64,000 nt of DNA from Mallotus nudiflorus (Eukaryota; Streptophyta; Magnoliopsida; Malpighiales; Euphorbiaceae): the NCBI GenBank assembly GCA_947683625.1, contig CANTUR010000282.1, positions 372,001-436,000 of the forward strand, in the 5' to 3' direction. The translations under genes and the position numbers were made by a program. Shown piece after piece: positions 11,952 to 23,659 of the stretch. Position 1 is the stretch's first letter. Each line of letters opens with the position of its first letter. The notes beneath the pieces were generated by a model. The model saw only the letters and a program-made list of their open reading frames with translations, had not been told where the DNA came from and made no database searches.

Positions 11952-12951
11952 AAATCTAATTTATTTGTTTAATGAGCACTAACTTTAAGGTAATTTTATC
12001 TTTTTTCAGACTTATAGTGGAAAAGGAGAGAACAAACAATAAGCATACCCATCAACAGTAAGAGAAATGCATTGAAATGCAACTAAAGCTGATAATGTAA
12101 TTAGATAATAACATGGTGTATGATAAGAAGCTATCTTGATGTTTATTTCCATGAAATTTAGGTCATTAATATTACTCAATTTGGTAGGGTAATATTGGAC
12201 TTGAAGGATTGAATTCAGGAATATTTGGTACCTTAAATGTTACTCAAGAGAGAAGTAAAGATTGTGAGATAAGCTATAGCAGAAAGAGGACCTCAACGTA
12301 TACTGTTACAACACAACTAAGAGGTTTAAAGTCTTCAGGGTTTTCATAGACTTGCACACTTCTTCAGTCATAAATGATGTGAGTTTTATTTGTTTTTATT
12401 ATGATTGTAGACTTTAAATATGTGTATTAGGGATAGTTAAGAATGATGTTTAATTTGGGCAATGGAATTTTTGTTCTTGTTTATGTGTTTGCATGTCATT
12501 TGTGTTTTAATAACTGATAATTAAAGATCTTGAGGAGGATTTGTTTGTTCTTATTAAGATGGAGTTTCATTTGGAATGTAACTTGTTTGTGGTTTATTGG
12601 TGTAAATTTTGCAATCTTAAGGAATAAGTCAATGAATTATTAATTTAGGTGACAAGTTAAGGTTGGGTAATGAACCTGAACCTAGTTGTATGATTGAAAA
12701 GTTTGAAGGTTTTAAGAAGGGTGGAAAGCATTTCATTACATCAACTCAATTTTAGGTTTTAGTTTCAAAATGTGCTTTATGATATATTCAAGGAAAATTA
12801 ATTTAACTAATTCAATATAGTTATAGGTTTGGTGTTGTTTTTTTTATTATAGTCTAAAGAAATTACAAAGGCTTCCAAGAGAAAGGACAAGTCCAGTCAA
12901 GAGCTTAGGAAAGAAGATGAAGGTAGAAGGAAGGTTCAAAGGACATCATGA
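11952..12951 (+). pseudogene. MULE transposase, C-terminal remnant
   Basis: After the copia solo LTR, an acceptor-like TTTTTTCAG near 12009 is followed by a short frame (TYSGKGENK). Much later, after another acceptor-like ATTATAG (near 12852), comes a basic run ending at a stop near 12951, SKEITKASKRKDKSS then QELRKEDEG, resembling the lysine-rich tail of MULE transposases. The sequence between has only short broken frames. The assignment is by position and composition, so it is weak. Confidence 0.35.
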
Positions 12952-13689
12952 AATAACAAGATAATAGAAAATTGTTGATTATTTTGCCTATAAAGATGTG
13001 AATTGTACTAACATGGTTAACGTGTTTATGAATTATATGAACAATATTGTTCTTAATTAGGAATCATATAGTGAACATGGTGGCTTCTTTTTATAATAGT
13101 TGTTCAAGGTTAGGCATGTGTCTTTAACCTAGCAGCAGCTCAAATCATATGAATGGTTTTGTGAACTTTTCTCATATTAATGGAATTATAGTTTAGCTAG
13201 TATTTTTAATTACTATTTTCCATAGTTTTCAAGTTAATAGCACATGTGTACTGTCATTGTAGATGACAAATTAGTTAATCAGTTTTGTAATGTTTCTCTT
13301 TTTAGTTAATTAGAGCATTTCAAATATTTAATGAGATTGTGGTTGATGCTCCAGATTAAGGATGCACAACCATGATACCAAAGCAGAGAAATAAAAGCAC
13401 TCAACGAATTGAGCCATTATGCATGCACCAAGTTTCAATATGCTATTGCACAGATCATAGAACCAACAACTCAATAACCACAACACCAACATTGGTATTG
13501 AACTAAGAAAATAATCAACCAACCGAATTGCATTTTTCTTGCATTAACAATACCCAAAAACTTAATTGAACTTAACAAAATAATCATAATTCATACAATA
13601 TTTTTTGCTACTCATATGTAAACCCATTTCATTAACCAAATGTTGTTCATACATACATCAATTCATTGGGTTTTCACAATAACCATCAA

Positions 13690-14091
13690 CTATACTTCTT
13701 TAACCCCTAAATAACCCAAAATATAGTCAACTACACTTTCATATCCTATATTATCCCAACAACAACTAACATTAACACATTTTGAACATAACAACAATAT
13801 CACTGCAACCCACAATCTTTTCTCTCTGACCCTGCTCTTCTGCAACTCATTTTCAACCTTAGCTTTGCTACTTATAAGATTATTTATAATTCTCCCAGAT
13901 CTTTCAACTAATGCATCATCAATCCATTCGAATGTCCAATTGTAATGACAAATTTCACAAGACAAAAAGCGCCTCCTTGGATTGGCACGAGTCCATGACA
14001 TCCTCATTATCCATCGTTCATTGTATGGGCATCTCTCCATTACTACTCCACTAGTCGACGACTTCTTCTTCCTCATCTTTCTCTTTTTCAA
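13690..14091 (-). CDS. GRF-type zinc-finger protein (133 aa), probably a MULE passenger
   Basis: An uninterrupted frame starts with a lysine/arginine-rich tail (residues 1-10). It then has the GRF pattern: C21, then SWTRANPRRRF at residues 32-42, C45 and C48, and FEWIDD at 54-59. GRF zinc fingers bind single-stranded nucleic acid. The usual C-x-C start is degraded (second Cys is Tyr23), so zinc binding may be impaired. Residues 61-90 look helical; a hydrophobic segment (LWVAVILLLC, about 92-101) may be a membrane anchor, as in many small plant GRF proteins. It converges on the MULE transposase, as mudrB does on mudrA in maize MuDR. A host gene standing by chance next to the element is the alternative. 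Confidence 0.6.
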   Translation of the reverse strand: MKKRKMRKKKSSTSGVVMERCPYNERWIMRMSWTRANPRRRFLSCEICHYNWTFEWIDDALVERSGRIINNLISSKAKVENELQKSRVREKRLWVAVILLLCSKCVNVSCCWDNIGYESVVDYILGYLGVKEV

Positions 14092-14109
14092 TTTTGTGTT
14101 TTAGAGGAC

Positions 14110-16137
14110 AAGCTTTATACTAATATGTACCAAAGGTGATTAAGGTCATTTTTATCAAATCAAAAGCTTTTGGATGATGTGACGGTTTATATGTCAATCA
14201 ATGGTTCCATTCATGCTAATTGTACGCTCATATAACTTGTGGCTAGTCAAAACCACTATTTTGATACAAAATTAAAGATTCTAATCACTTGATTGTAAAA
14301 AAAAATAAATATCCAACCATTAAAATAGAAGAAATTAAAAAATTCAACCATTATTTGTGGAATTAATTAATTAAAAAAAAGTTTACCCATTTTCTAGCTG
14401 CTGTACAGGATTGGCCAACGAAGCTAAATAAATATTATAAAAAAATAGATGGTTTCATTTTATATAATTAATTAATTATTTTTTTATATAATAATTAATT
14501 AGTTAGTTAATTATATTTTTATTTTAAATTGAAGCTGCAATCCCAATGCGGTAACTTGTGGAGAAAAGAAAACTAATTTTTATATAATTAAATAGAAAAA
14601 TATAACTAATTGTTTGGGAACAGTTGCCAACCTTATAATTCTACCTGATAAAATAAGATTGTTTAAATTTTTAGTGAGTTTTGGACCACATGAAAAAAAT
14701 ATATATATAGAAAAATATAATTTAACCCGACACATGGCTTAACCAATAACAGTCCTAATCAGCATTGCAACGATTCTTGATACCTAAACTGGATTTTTAT
14801 AATTTATATTTTCCAATTTTTAAGACTACACTTATGAAATTTGCAATTAGCCACTAAATATAATTTACTGATATGATTTTAAAAAATTGCCAAAAGATTT
14901 TACCAAAGGATCAAAATTATATTTATCTCTTTTTTTTTTTCCAATAGAACTTTTTCTTTTAAACTAGATTATATTATATTTTTCTTTTAAAAAAATTACA
15001 ATTAAGTCTTGTTAATTAAAAAAATTAAATTTAATAAATGACTAATAGAAATTAGTTTGAATAACAAAGAAATTAATAAAATTTCTTCCAAAATGTATAT
15101 TTGTAAAAAATTTCTAAAATTTTTTAACTTTATGAAATATTTTTAATAAATATTAAAAAATATTTTTCATAGACTTAAATGTTTTTAAAAGGTTTTAAAA
15201 TTTCACAATCAAGTAAAATATATTTTAATAAAAATTTAAAAATTTTCTATAGACTTAATAATTTTTGGAAATTTTGATAATTTCAAATTTTTTCCTATAG
15301 ATTTAAATTTTTTTACAAATTCTAAAATCTTAAAAAATTAAAAAAAATTACAATGAAATAATATATATTTAAAGAAGAGAACACGTGTTTAGATTTTTTT
15401 TCGCTTAAAGGATTTGTGATATTTTGATTTGATTTTAGTTATATTTTAATACTTTACAGGCTTACTGAGTAATATTATTAAAAATATATGATATAATGTT
15501 AAAATGACATAAATTTTTAATAATAAAATTATTTATTAAGTAGTATAACATTCAATTAACTAAAATAAATTTACAATTAATAGAAATAATATTTTTATTT
15601 TATAAAGAATAAATAGAAATAATTTTTAAAATAAGTCTATAATATTTTTAGAAGTATCTAAATATTTATAGTGATGGTAAATCACATTAAAATATTTTTA
15701 TTATTGAAAATTATTATTATATTAAAATTTTATTATACAATAATGACGATATTAGTTGATAGGGTATTAAAGTGTTAGAAAATGAAATCATATAATTCTA
15801 AATGTCATAAAAAATATGAAAATCCTTTAAATGAAAGACATCTAATTACATAGTCCTTTTTTATACTTATCCCTTTAATGAAAATTTAAAAAAATTCTAT
15901 GCACTTAAATTTTTAAAATATTTTTTACATATTTTAAATTTTTTTAAAACATGCTATTAAAAATTTATAAAACTTTACAATTAAGTAATATATATGAGTA
16001 AAATTTTTTTATCAATTATCCTTGTTAATTGAACCAATTTTTATAGACAAAATATTAAAATGAAAATTTTTATTAATCTATTAAACTTAATTGCAAAAAT
16101 TATTTAGAGAAGATTTCAATATAATCTAATTATAAAA
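14110..16137. repeat. Gene-free AT-rich DNA with diverged ~100-bp repeats
   Basis: No coding frame is supportable. From about 15090 to 16020 a loose unit recurs: AAAATTT then CTATAGACTTAAATTTTT then TTTACAATTAAGTAATATAT. Occurrences are near 15170-15240, 15250-15360 and 15880-16000. Copies are too diverged to delimit by eye. This is the flank into which the copia element inserted. Confidence 0.5.
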
Positions 16138-16690
16138 TGTTGACTTTAGCAAGTTATCAGTCTTGATTTTGATTTTAAAAAATTTAATTTGAGCAATTAA
16201 TGTGTTTGCTTCAAGTGTGTATAAGTTAGGAATAATTTGAAAGTCAAAATAATGGTGAACTATCAAAGTCGGAAAGACATTACAAACACTATCTTGATCG
16301 GACTCAACAAAGGGACTAAATTGCATAAAAAGTGCAAATCCTGTCATGGTCCCGATCAGGACTGTTATAACCCGATATTTTTATAAATTATAAAATTAAA
16401 TTATGAGATATGCAGTATTAATAGATTTTTAATAAATGAGGATTTTAATATTTTTGACGTTATTATTATTTTATTTATTTATTTTATTAAATTGTGATGT
16501 TTGATCATTATGAAATTAAATTTTATTTCGAGAGTTATTATTTATTATATTATTATTTGGCATCATTAATAGATTAAAAAATTAAAGTTAAATTTTATTA
16601 TTATTTAATATTATTAATATTAATTTGGGGATTAATTAGTATTAATTAAGATTTGATTATTATTATTATTTATGGTGTTAAAGAAATACA

Positions 16691-16691
<1 letters not shown>

Positions 16692-16716
<25 letters not shown>
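16692..16716. repeat. (TG)n microsatellite beside the insertion site of solo LTR C
   Basis: A run of TG dinucleotides is followed by CGCGCAGTTGTGTG and then the target site ATACA used by solo LTR C. Confidence 0.9.
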
Positions 16717-16722
<6 letters not shown>

Positions 16723-16736
16723 GTTGTGTGCATACA

Positions 16737-19700
16737 TGTAATATCCCCTATTTTTAAATATTTTTATACTGCATCGAGATATGCAATGTTAATAAATTCG
16801 TATATAATTATGATATTTTTATGAGTTGATATTTATTTAAAGCTTATTTTAATTGTTTTATATTATTTTAAGTACCTTATGTAAAATTTTCCCGATAATT
16901 TTATTTTCGGGGAAATTAATACGTAAATAATTTAATATTAATTATTTTAAATAATTTCACGAATTTGCATAAACTCATATATATTTTTAAAGTGCTAAAA
17001 TATAGTATATATATGTGTATATATTTAAATTAAACTAGGGTTTACTTAATTTCCCTAATTTTTATTATTTATTATTTAGTTTTAATATTATTTAATTATT
17101 TTTTTTAGTGTATAAATTATTTAATATATTAAATTATGTGTGTGAAAGTTTATATTATTTTAATATATAGTGTGAGTATATATATATACATAATATATTG
17201 TCAAAAATATAAAGTTTGCCAAAATTACGAATTTGCCACTCCTCCCTCTCCTTCTTCCCGATCGTTCCCATCCACCCTCCGGTCACTGTCACTGTCACGC
17301 CATTTTCTTCCCGTCGGTGTGCCACCTTCTTCCTCAGCCTTCCCTGCCACCAGCTGCAGCCGTTTCCGGCGTCGGAGGAGCTCGAAACCATCGAAAACCC
17401 GAAACTCTTCTCACCATCGTTCACAGTGTTTTTGGCCACCGTTTTTGACACCACTGATCTCTATCTTCTCCTTAAGCTCTGGTGAGTGTGATTCCAAGCT
17501 TTTTTTCACCTAAAATGGTCTAGATTTGCCTAGGTTCCGATTTTGCAATTTCTGCCTATTAGGGTTCCTGATTTTTTTTAAGCTTCAATTTGATTGATTC
17601 ATGAAAAATTCCTTCACAAATGTTGTTCCCCTTAGCTTAATCTTCATGTGGGAATTTTTTTAGAATTTTTGGAAATTATTTTGATTTTTGGGTATTTTGA
17701 TTATTTTATTATTATTTTCTAATTTTCGAAAATTAATTAATTAAATTATAAAATTGTGTTTTATGGTAAATATAGGTGTTGAAATGAATTATAGAAATTT
17801 ATTTGGAATTTTTTTGGATTTTTATGTATTTATTTTGAATTTATATAGTTTATGTAATTTTGAGAAAATAGAGTTAATTATGTGTTTATTTGAAATTAAT
17901 TGGTTAATTGAGTATATTTATTGATATTATTGAAATATATGTTGAGAAAATTAATTTTGAGTAATTATATTATTTTTTGGTGAATTTTTTAATTAATTTT
18001 AGTCTATTATATATATAGGGGTATTTTGGTAATTTTACCCTAAATTGGCTAAAAATGTAATTAAATTGGTTTTGATAGTTATTTAGGGTATAAAAATAAT
18101 TTCTACAAATTATTTTATATTTTTAACTAATTAAAACTATTTTTCATAAATTATTTTCAATTATATGTATTATATACAATTTTTCTAATAAAATGAGTTT
18201 TTATAGGTTTTTATTATGTTTTAGGGTTAATTACATAATTTCGACTAATAAAATGTATTTTTATGATACAAGGGTATTTTGGTAATTCTGTATTATTTTG
18301 TGAATTTTGGACCTCGGTCGGTAAACTGTAGTTTGGAGTCCGACCAAGGGATTGTGGTTGTGTTCTGTGTTTATTTTCAAAGTGCATTTCTTTGTAGGGC
18401 CGGCTCTACTCTGAGTAGAGAGATGTCCGTTTTACAGGGGAGGTTATGCCAGATTTTAGGTAGAATTCTCGTAAAACGTGATATCCGGTCGAATTCCCAT
18501 TTTAATTATGTCTCTAGTAATCTAGATCGAGTCTTTAGAACTTATGTTAGATTTATTCTGATTCCTGTCGTTATCTGTTTGTTTAGTTGCGTCGAGACCG
18601 AGGCCTAGTGGACCAGGCCCATCGGACCCATCTCGTGGAGCGCAATAATTGTGAGTTACTATTATATATATATATGCTCTAGGGTGCATGATTTTAGAAA
18701 TCTATGTTTTATTTTGACTAAAAATGCATAATGGTATTAATTAGTACTTAAGTTTATTTTAGTTTACTTTTGGTTTATTTTTGGTATATTTTAAACTATA
18801 TGCATGTTTTATTAATGAATTATGTTTAAAATGTTTTTGAATATATTTCTAGTTTATTTTGAAATTTAATTGGATTTATTTGACGTATACATACTCGAAA
18901 TATACCTGGTTTACTTTTGGTATATTTCTAGTATATATATGGTATATATTACTGTTCATTTCAATTACATGCATCATTTATTTATGAATGTATGTTTTAT
19001 GTTTAATAATGAAGGATATCAACAGAACATGCTACCTAGTGGGCGGCACTAGGACCAAGTACGTATTGGTACGCTGATAGCATTTAGGCTATATTACTAA
19101 CCATTTGTGGATATTGATTGGATTTGATTAATTGATGTGTGAGATATGATTTATGAGTGTGATTACTGGAGCTCGGTTGGCCAAGTGTCTTGGGGCCAAT
19201 CACACTGACAGTCAGACTGCTGGAGCTCGATTGACTTAGTGTCTCGGGGCCAATCTACTGTCCAAATGGAACAAGTGAATATATTTGGAATAAGTGAGCC
19301 TGTATGGCTAGAGTGTTGTCTAACACTGTTTTGAGGTTGCGATATTCTAGGGTTCTATTTAATCCTTCATAAATAGTGATTTTCAATAAATATATAAAAT
19401 GATTTTATTGCATTTATGTGTATTTGCTTGTATATATACATATTATATATACTTTTGACTGTGTGCATTGGCATTTAGTATGCATGTATATATATTATAA
19501 TAATTCACTCAGTGAGGTCTGACTCCCCTCTGTTGACTATTTTTCAGGAGAGTCATCTTCATCAGACCTCAGTAGCAGGCCTGTACGTCGGATTTCTTCC
19601 GCCCCGGCTTTATTATGTAAACTGCTTACTTGAGTTTTATTTTTATTAATCTAGACACTGCAGTAGTCGTAAAAATTAAAAAAGGATATTGTATTATATT

Positions 19701-19975
19701 TGTGTGAGAAATGTATGTGAGAATTGTACTTTAAATATTTGAAAATAAACTTGTATTAAAAGTTTATTTATATATAAGATGAGGTTTTGATGTAATTTCA
19801 TTTGGTGAAAATATCATTTTGATATTTATGATTTTATTCCGCTGCATAATATTTACTTAATTGTGTTGTCATTATTATTATTGCATGTTTCATTTTTAGG
19901 CTTGCTACGGGTTCCGGATTTGAAAGAATTCCCGTTCCCTAGCGCCGGTCATAGCCCCTGTTTTGGGTCGTGACA
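16737..19975 (+). mobile_element. Solo LTR C (3239 bp), nested in solo LTR B
   Basis: It starts TGTAATATCCCC and ends GGGTCGTGACA, flanked by a perfect ATACA duplication (16732-16736, 19976-19980). It is the best-preserved copy of the family. Landmarks: CT/GC-rich block 17225-17481 ending in donor GTGAGT (17482); acceptor TTTGTAG ending 18397; hairpin CTCTACT/AGTAGAG (18404-18420); outer arms GTTTTAC (18429-18435) and GTAAAAC (18471-18477); GC-rich island 18587-18650 between TTTAG and GTGAGT; hairpin CCTAGTG/CACTAGG (19035-19053); two 54-bp repeats (19161-19265); arms GAGGTCTGA/TCAGACCTC (19514-19570); last acceptor ATTTTTAG ending 19899. ORFs at 17136-17513 and 18279-18608 are not protein genes: they shift frame between copies. 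Confidence 0.93.
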
Positions 19976-21907
19976 ATACATATATATATATCTTAAAAAA
20001 AAGTTTGGTCAACCCATTGTCTCTCTTCCTCTCCTTATTTCTTTCTTTCTTTCTTTATTTCTTTTTTTTTTCTCTATAACCAAACCACCACCTCAACTAG
20101 TAGCGGTAGCATCGCTAGCAGTGGCAGCAGGCAGCAGTGGCACAATGCAAATAGTACTGTGTGAACAGTGCAATCTGGTCGCCGGTGAGAAAACTGATAA
20201 AGCTTGGACTCATTTCAAAGCTCACGCTACGAGCTTTAATCATATATAGTTAGTTTCGAGTGAATCGACCAGTAAGGACTCCAAAAACTCGATTTTATTT
20301 TTATGTCAATATGTTTAATTTGTTTTTTCTTATTGAATTTAATTTTATTTGGAGATATGATAATTAGATAAATTGATTGTTGAGTTAAGATCTACCTAAA
20401 TATTATTTTTATTTATTTTTATTTTTTTGAAATTATTTAAAAAATAATATGTATTTTCGGGTTCAGCTATTATTCATGCAGTCCCGGGTCCAAAAATTTT
20501 CTTATTTTTATTAAATTTTATATATTATTTATAGCAAGTTTCATAAAGAAAGTTTATTTAAATTACGTACCGAATTTTTATTACGAATTTTTGAATGTTT
20601 ATGTAAAAAATAGAATTTTTGGTGAAATTAATATAAAGGACTAAATTTTTTATATTTTAATTGAAATTATTAGCAGTTATTGTGTTTTAGATAATTTGTG
20701 AATAATAGTTGGTATTAAAATGATTTTTATAAATTAATTACTATTTTTAGCTAATTAATATTAATTTTTGGAATTATATATGAATAATAATTTTAATTGT
20801 TAACTTTGAACTTAAATGAGTTTTAATTGTTTAAATTAGATAATTTAATAACTTAATTGATTATGAGTAATTAAATGCTATTTAATTTAGAATATTTAAA
20901 AGAATGGGTTTAATTAATATTATTTACTTATATTTGAAATTTTATTATTTAATTTGGGAAATAAATATTTTGATATTTTTATTATATAAATAAGTTTATT
21001 TTGATATTTAAATGAGATTTTTATAATTTTGGTTGAAATATTTTGGTACTCATTATTTAAATGAGATTTTTATAATTTTGGATAAATTAATGGTATTTAT
21101 TATTAGTTTATTTATTGTGGTATTTGATTGAATTTTGATAGTTTATGTCTACATATGTATTTTTGGAAGTTAGTAAATTATTTGATTTTATGTGAATTGT
21201 TGTTAATTGTTTTGTTTTAAACTATTTATGGATTAATAAAAGTATGAAAGTAATTTTTAATATTATTTCCCATTTATTAGTTAATTCGTGATAATTTTGG
21301 AATGATATGTGAATAATAAATTTATTTATTATTTTTAAGCTTAAATGGGTATTTTATTATTTTTATGATGTTAAATAGTAATTTTAATAATTATTTGCAA
21401 TTTATACTAATTTAATTGTAAAATGGGAATTTTATTCCATTTATGAATCTTATTAGCAAATATTATGTAAAAGCTAGAATTTTATTATTTAGTTGGAAAA
21501 TAAAGGTTTTTAATATTTTTATGAGACACTTCGGTGATTTGAGAAGTTATTATATTTTTATTTAGATTTTTATGATTTTTAGGTGAATTATGTGAAATTA
21601 TAATTATTTTTTTCTATATATATTTGTGGATTGTTGAGGATCAGTTGGACATTATGAGTAGTTTAGGGGGTCCAACCCAAGTAGTTGAACTTATGTGTTT
21701 TAAAAGTAATTTTTCTGTGTAAGATCGACTCTACTTTTAGTAAAGAGATGTTCGTTTTACAGGAGAAACTCTACCGATTTTTTTGGTAGATTTCTCATAA
21801 AATGTGATAACTGGTCTAAATCTAGTTTTGAAATTTTGGTTAAGTCATGTTTAGATTGAGTCATTCTTAGAAATCTTAGAGTTATTGAATTAGGAATTTT
21901 ATTCTAA

Positions 21908-21908
21908 T

Positions 21909-21973
<65 letters not shown>
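21908..21973. repeat. (ATT)n microsatellite in solo LTR B
   Basis: About 20 ATT units lie just before the acceptor-like TTTCCTTTAG at the start of the third GC-rich island. Copies A (near 7125) and E (near 35705) have short ATT runs at the same place. Confidence 0.9.
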
Positions 21974-21974
<1 letters not shown>

Positions 21975-23460
21975 TCCTTTAGCTGTACCGCGAGCTAGAC
22001 TGATCGGACCGGGCTAGTCGAACCGAAACAGCAGAGCGCAGTAGTACTGTGAGTTATTATTATATATATGCATTGCATGTAGAATAAATATTTTGTGAGT
22101 ATCCATGATTTAAATAATGTGAATTTAAATATGAATTATTTATTTAAATGCTTATATTTATATTTTGTATATATTTGGTATATAAACGATATATTATTTG
22201 ATGAATGAATGCTATCATATATTTAATTATGCATTTCGTTATTTTTAATAATTATTAGCATGATTTGGAGGATAGTTGTAGAACTTTCCAGCTAGTGGAC
22301 TAAATTAGGATTGTTACGCGATAGTACAGTAGATTTTAGGCTAAGAATCTAATTATGTTATTATGAAATTGAATATTGAGATTAATGGTTATTGGAAAGG
22401 GTGGTTGCGAATCCTCAGTTGACCTAGTGTACTTGGGGCAAATCATGCCGGTAGTGAGATTACGGATCCTCGGTTGACTTAGTGTACTCGAGGCCGATCT
22501 ATTATCTTAAGTTGGATAAATAAATATTTGGAGTTATGGATAAACCAGTTGGCTATTGGTTATGTGATCAAGGTTGCAGACTATTTAGAATTCTGCTCCA
22601 ATCCTCCACCTAAAAAATTTTCTATATTTATTATTGCATTGGAAAAAGTGATCTTTAGCATGTGTATGAAATGCATGTATATCATATTATATAAATATAA
22701 ATGTATTATTATATTGATATCTGAATACGTGTATTTTATAGTGCATGTATGTATATAGTAATAATTCACTCAGTAAGGTCTGAACCCCTCAATATTTTTT
22801 TAGGATATTCTACTTTGTCAGACCTCAGTAGTAAACTCCTTCCCCGGTCTTCTTTAGCCCGGCTAGATTATGTAATGTTTATATATGAATTTTTATTCAT
22901 ATTCTAGAAGCTGCAGTAGTAGTGCTCAAGTATTGTAGTGTTTAGTATTATTTTTATAACGGAGATTTGTAATTGAAGGATATTATATGTTATATTTTAA
23001 TATATGATATGAGAATTTCTTTAATATTATTTTAAGTTTTAAATTCTTTAATATTCTTATATTATATTTCTGCTTGTTTTTATTTTTAAGGCTTGCTATG
23101 GGTTTCGGGTTTGAAAGAATTCTTGTTCCCTAGTGCCAGTCATGACTCCCCGGTTTGGTTATGACAAGGACCAAGCACACCAATTTCTGCAAGAACTCAA
23201 ATTTTTTACAGAACTCACCCTAATCCAATGTCCCCGATCAAGATAGTGTCCTGGACAAGCTAATCCTGACCAGGACAAAGTGATCCTGATCAGGACCAAT
23301 GCAAAAATTCAAATGCAACAGCTCATAATGGCTATTCAATGCTTGTCCCGACCAAGACTTGACAAATTGTAGCTCAAAAGTCCAAATTATATTCACATGA
23401 ACTTAGAATGTGTTGAAAATGAAATTATTGTTTCTAATAACTATAATTGAATTGTTCAAG

Positions 23461-23468
23461 TATAAATA
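23461..23468 (+). promoter_or_regulatory. TATA box of the copia 5' LTR
   Basis: TATAAATA lies about 170 bp (own LTR sequence) downstream of the cluster of GATCAGGAC-type palindromes and upstream of the leader part of the LTR, as expected for the end of U3. Confidence 0.6.
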
Positions 23469-23659
23469 CAACATATGAAGAAACTTTAGAGGTTGAGAAT
23501 CTTTTTTATTCATTATATACATTCAAGCATTCAATTAAGCTCTCTAACTCTTTCAAAATTCATTTTATTATTGTATCTTTTTGTGAGAGTTGGTGAGTGT
23601 TGTAATAGATATTCTTATTCTTTTATTTTTTGGGATTAGAAAATAAGAAGTGAGATTCT

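Larger units (their letters stand above)
4240..14110 (+). mobile_element. Decayed Mutator-like element (MULE) with two nested solo LTRs
   Basis: A transposase gene of the MuDR type can be followed in order on the plus strand: an N-terminal segment (4253-5156), an acidic region and MuDR N-terminal-type domain (8267-8890), a MULE catalytic domain (about 9250-10220) and a zinc knuckle (about 10455-10510). A basic tail lies near 12855-12950. A minus-strand GRF zinc-finger gene closes the right side. Solo LTRs at 5157-8261 and 10622-11946 interrupt it; removing them reconnects the reading. I could not identify terminal inverted repeats or a 9-bp target duplication, so the borders are approximate and this may be a non-TIR MULE. 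Confidence 0.7.
16363..23166 (+). mobile_element. Solo LTR B (about 3.56 kb of its own, with solo LTR C nested inside)
   Basis: It starts TGTTATAACCCG and ends GGTTTGGTTATGACA, with a perfect target duplication AGGAC at 16358-16362 and 23167-23171. Its own sequence is 16363-16736 and 19981-23166. Family landmarks are present but worn: GC-rich block (20090-20270), nested hairpin (21727-21810, inner arms CTACCGA and TTGGTAG), degraded CCTAGTG hairpin (near 22291), paired repeats (22395-22505), the AAGGTCTGA/TCAGACCTC pair (22775-22826). It has no internal domain and no gene. Confidence 0.9.

Noticed and set aside
13328..13522. 64-residue Cys/Leu-rich minus-strand ORF downstream of the GRF gene
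   Set aside because: It has no family motif and lies in the presumed 3' region between convergent MULE genes.
16681..16740. Possible Z-DNA or regulatory role of the (TG)n/CGCGCA stretch
   Set aside because: A simple microsatellite inside a solo LTR is enough explanation; nothing else supports a function.
17136..17513. Three overlapping plus-strand ORFs and one minus-strand ORF in solo LTR C, Ser/Pro-rich
   Set aside because: The region is a CT/GC-rich leader block of the LTR; sister copies A, D and E do not keep any of these reading frames.
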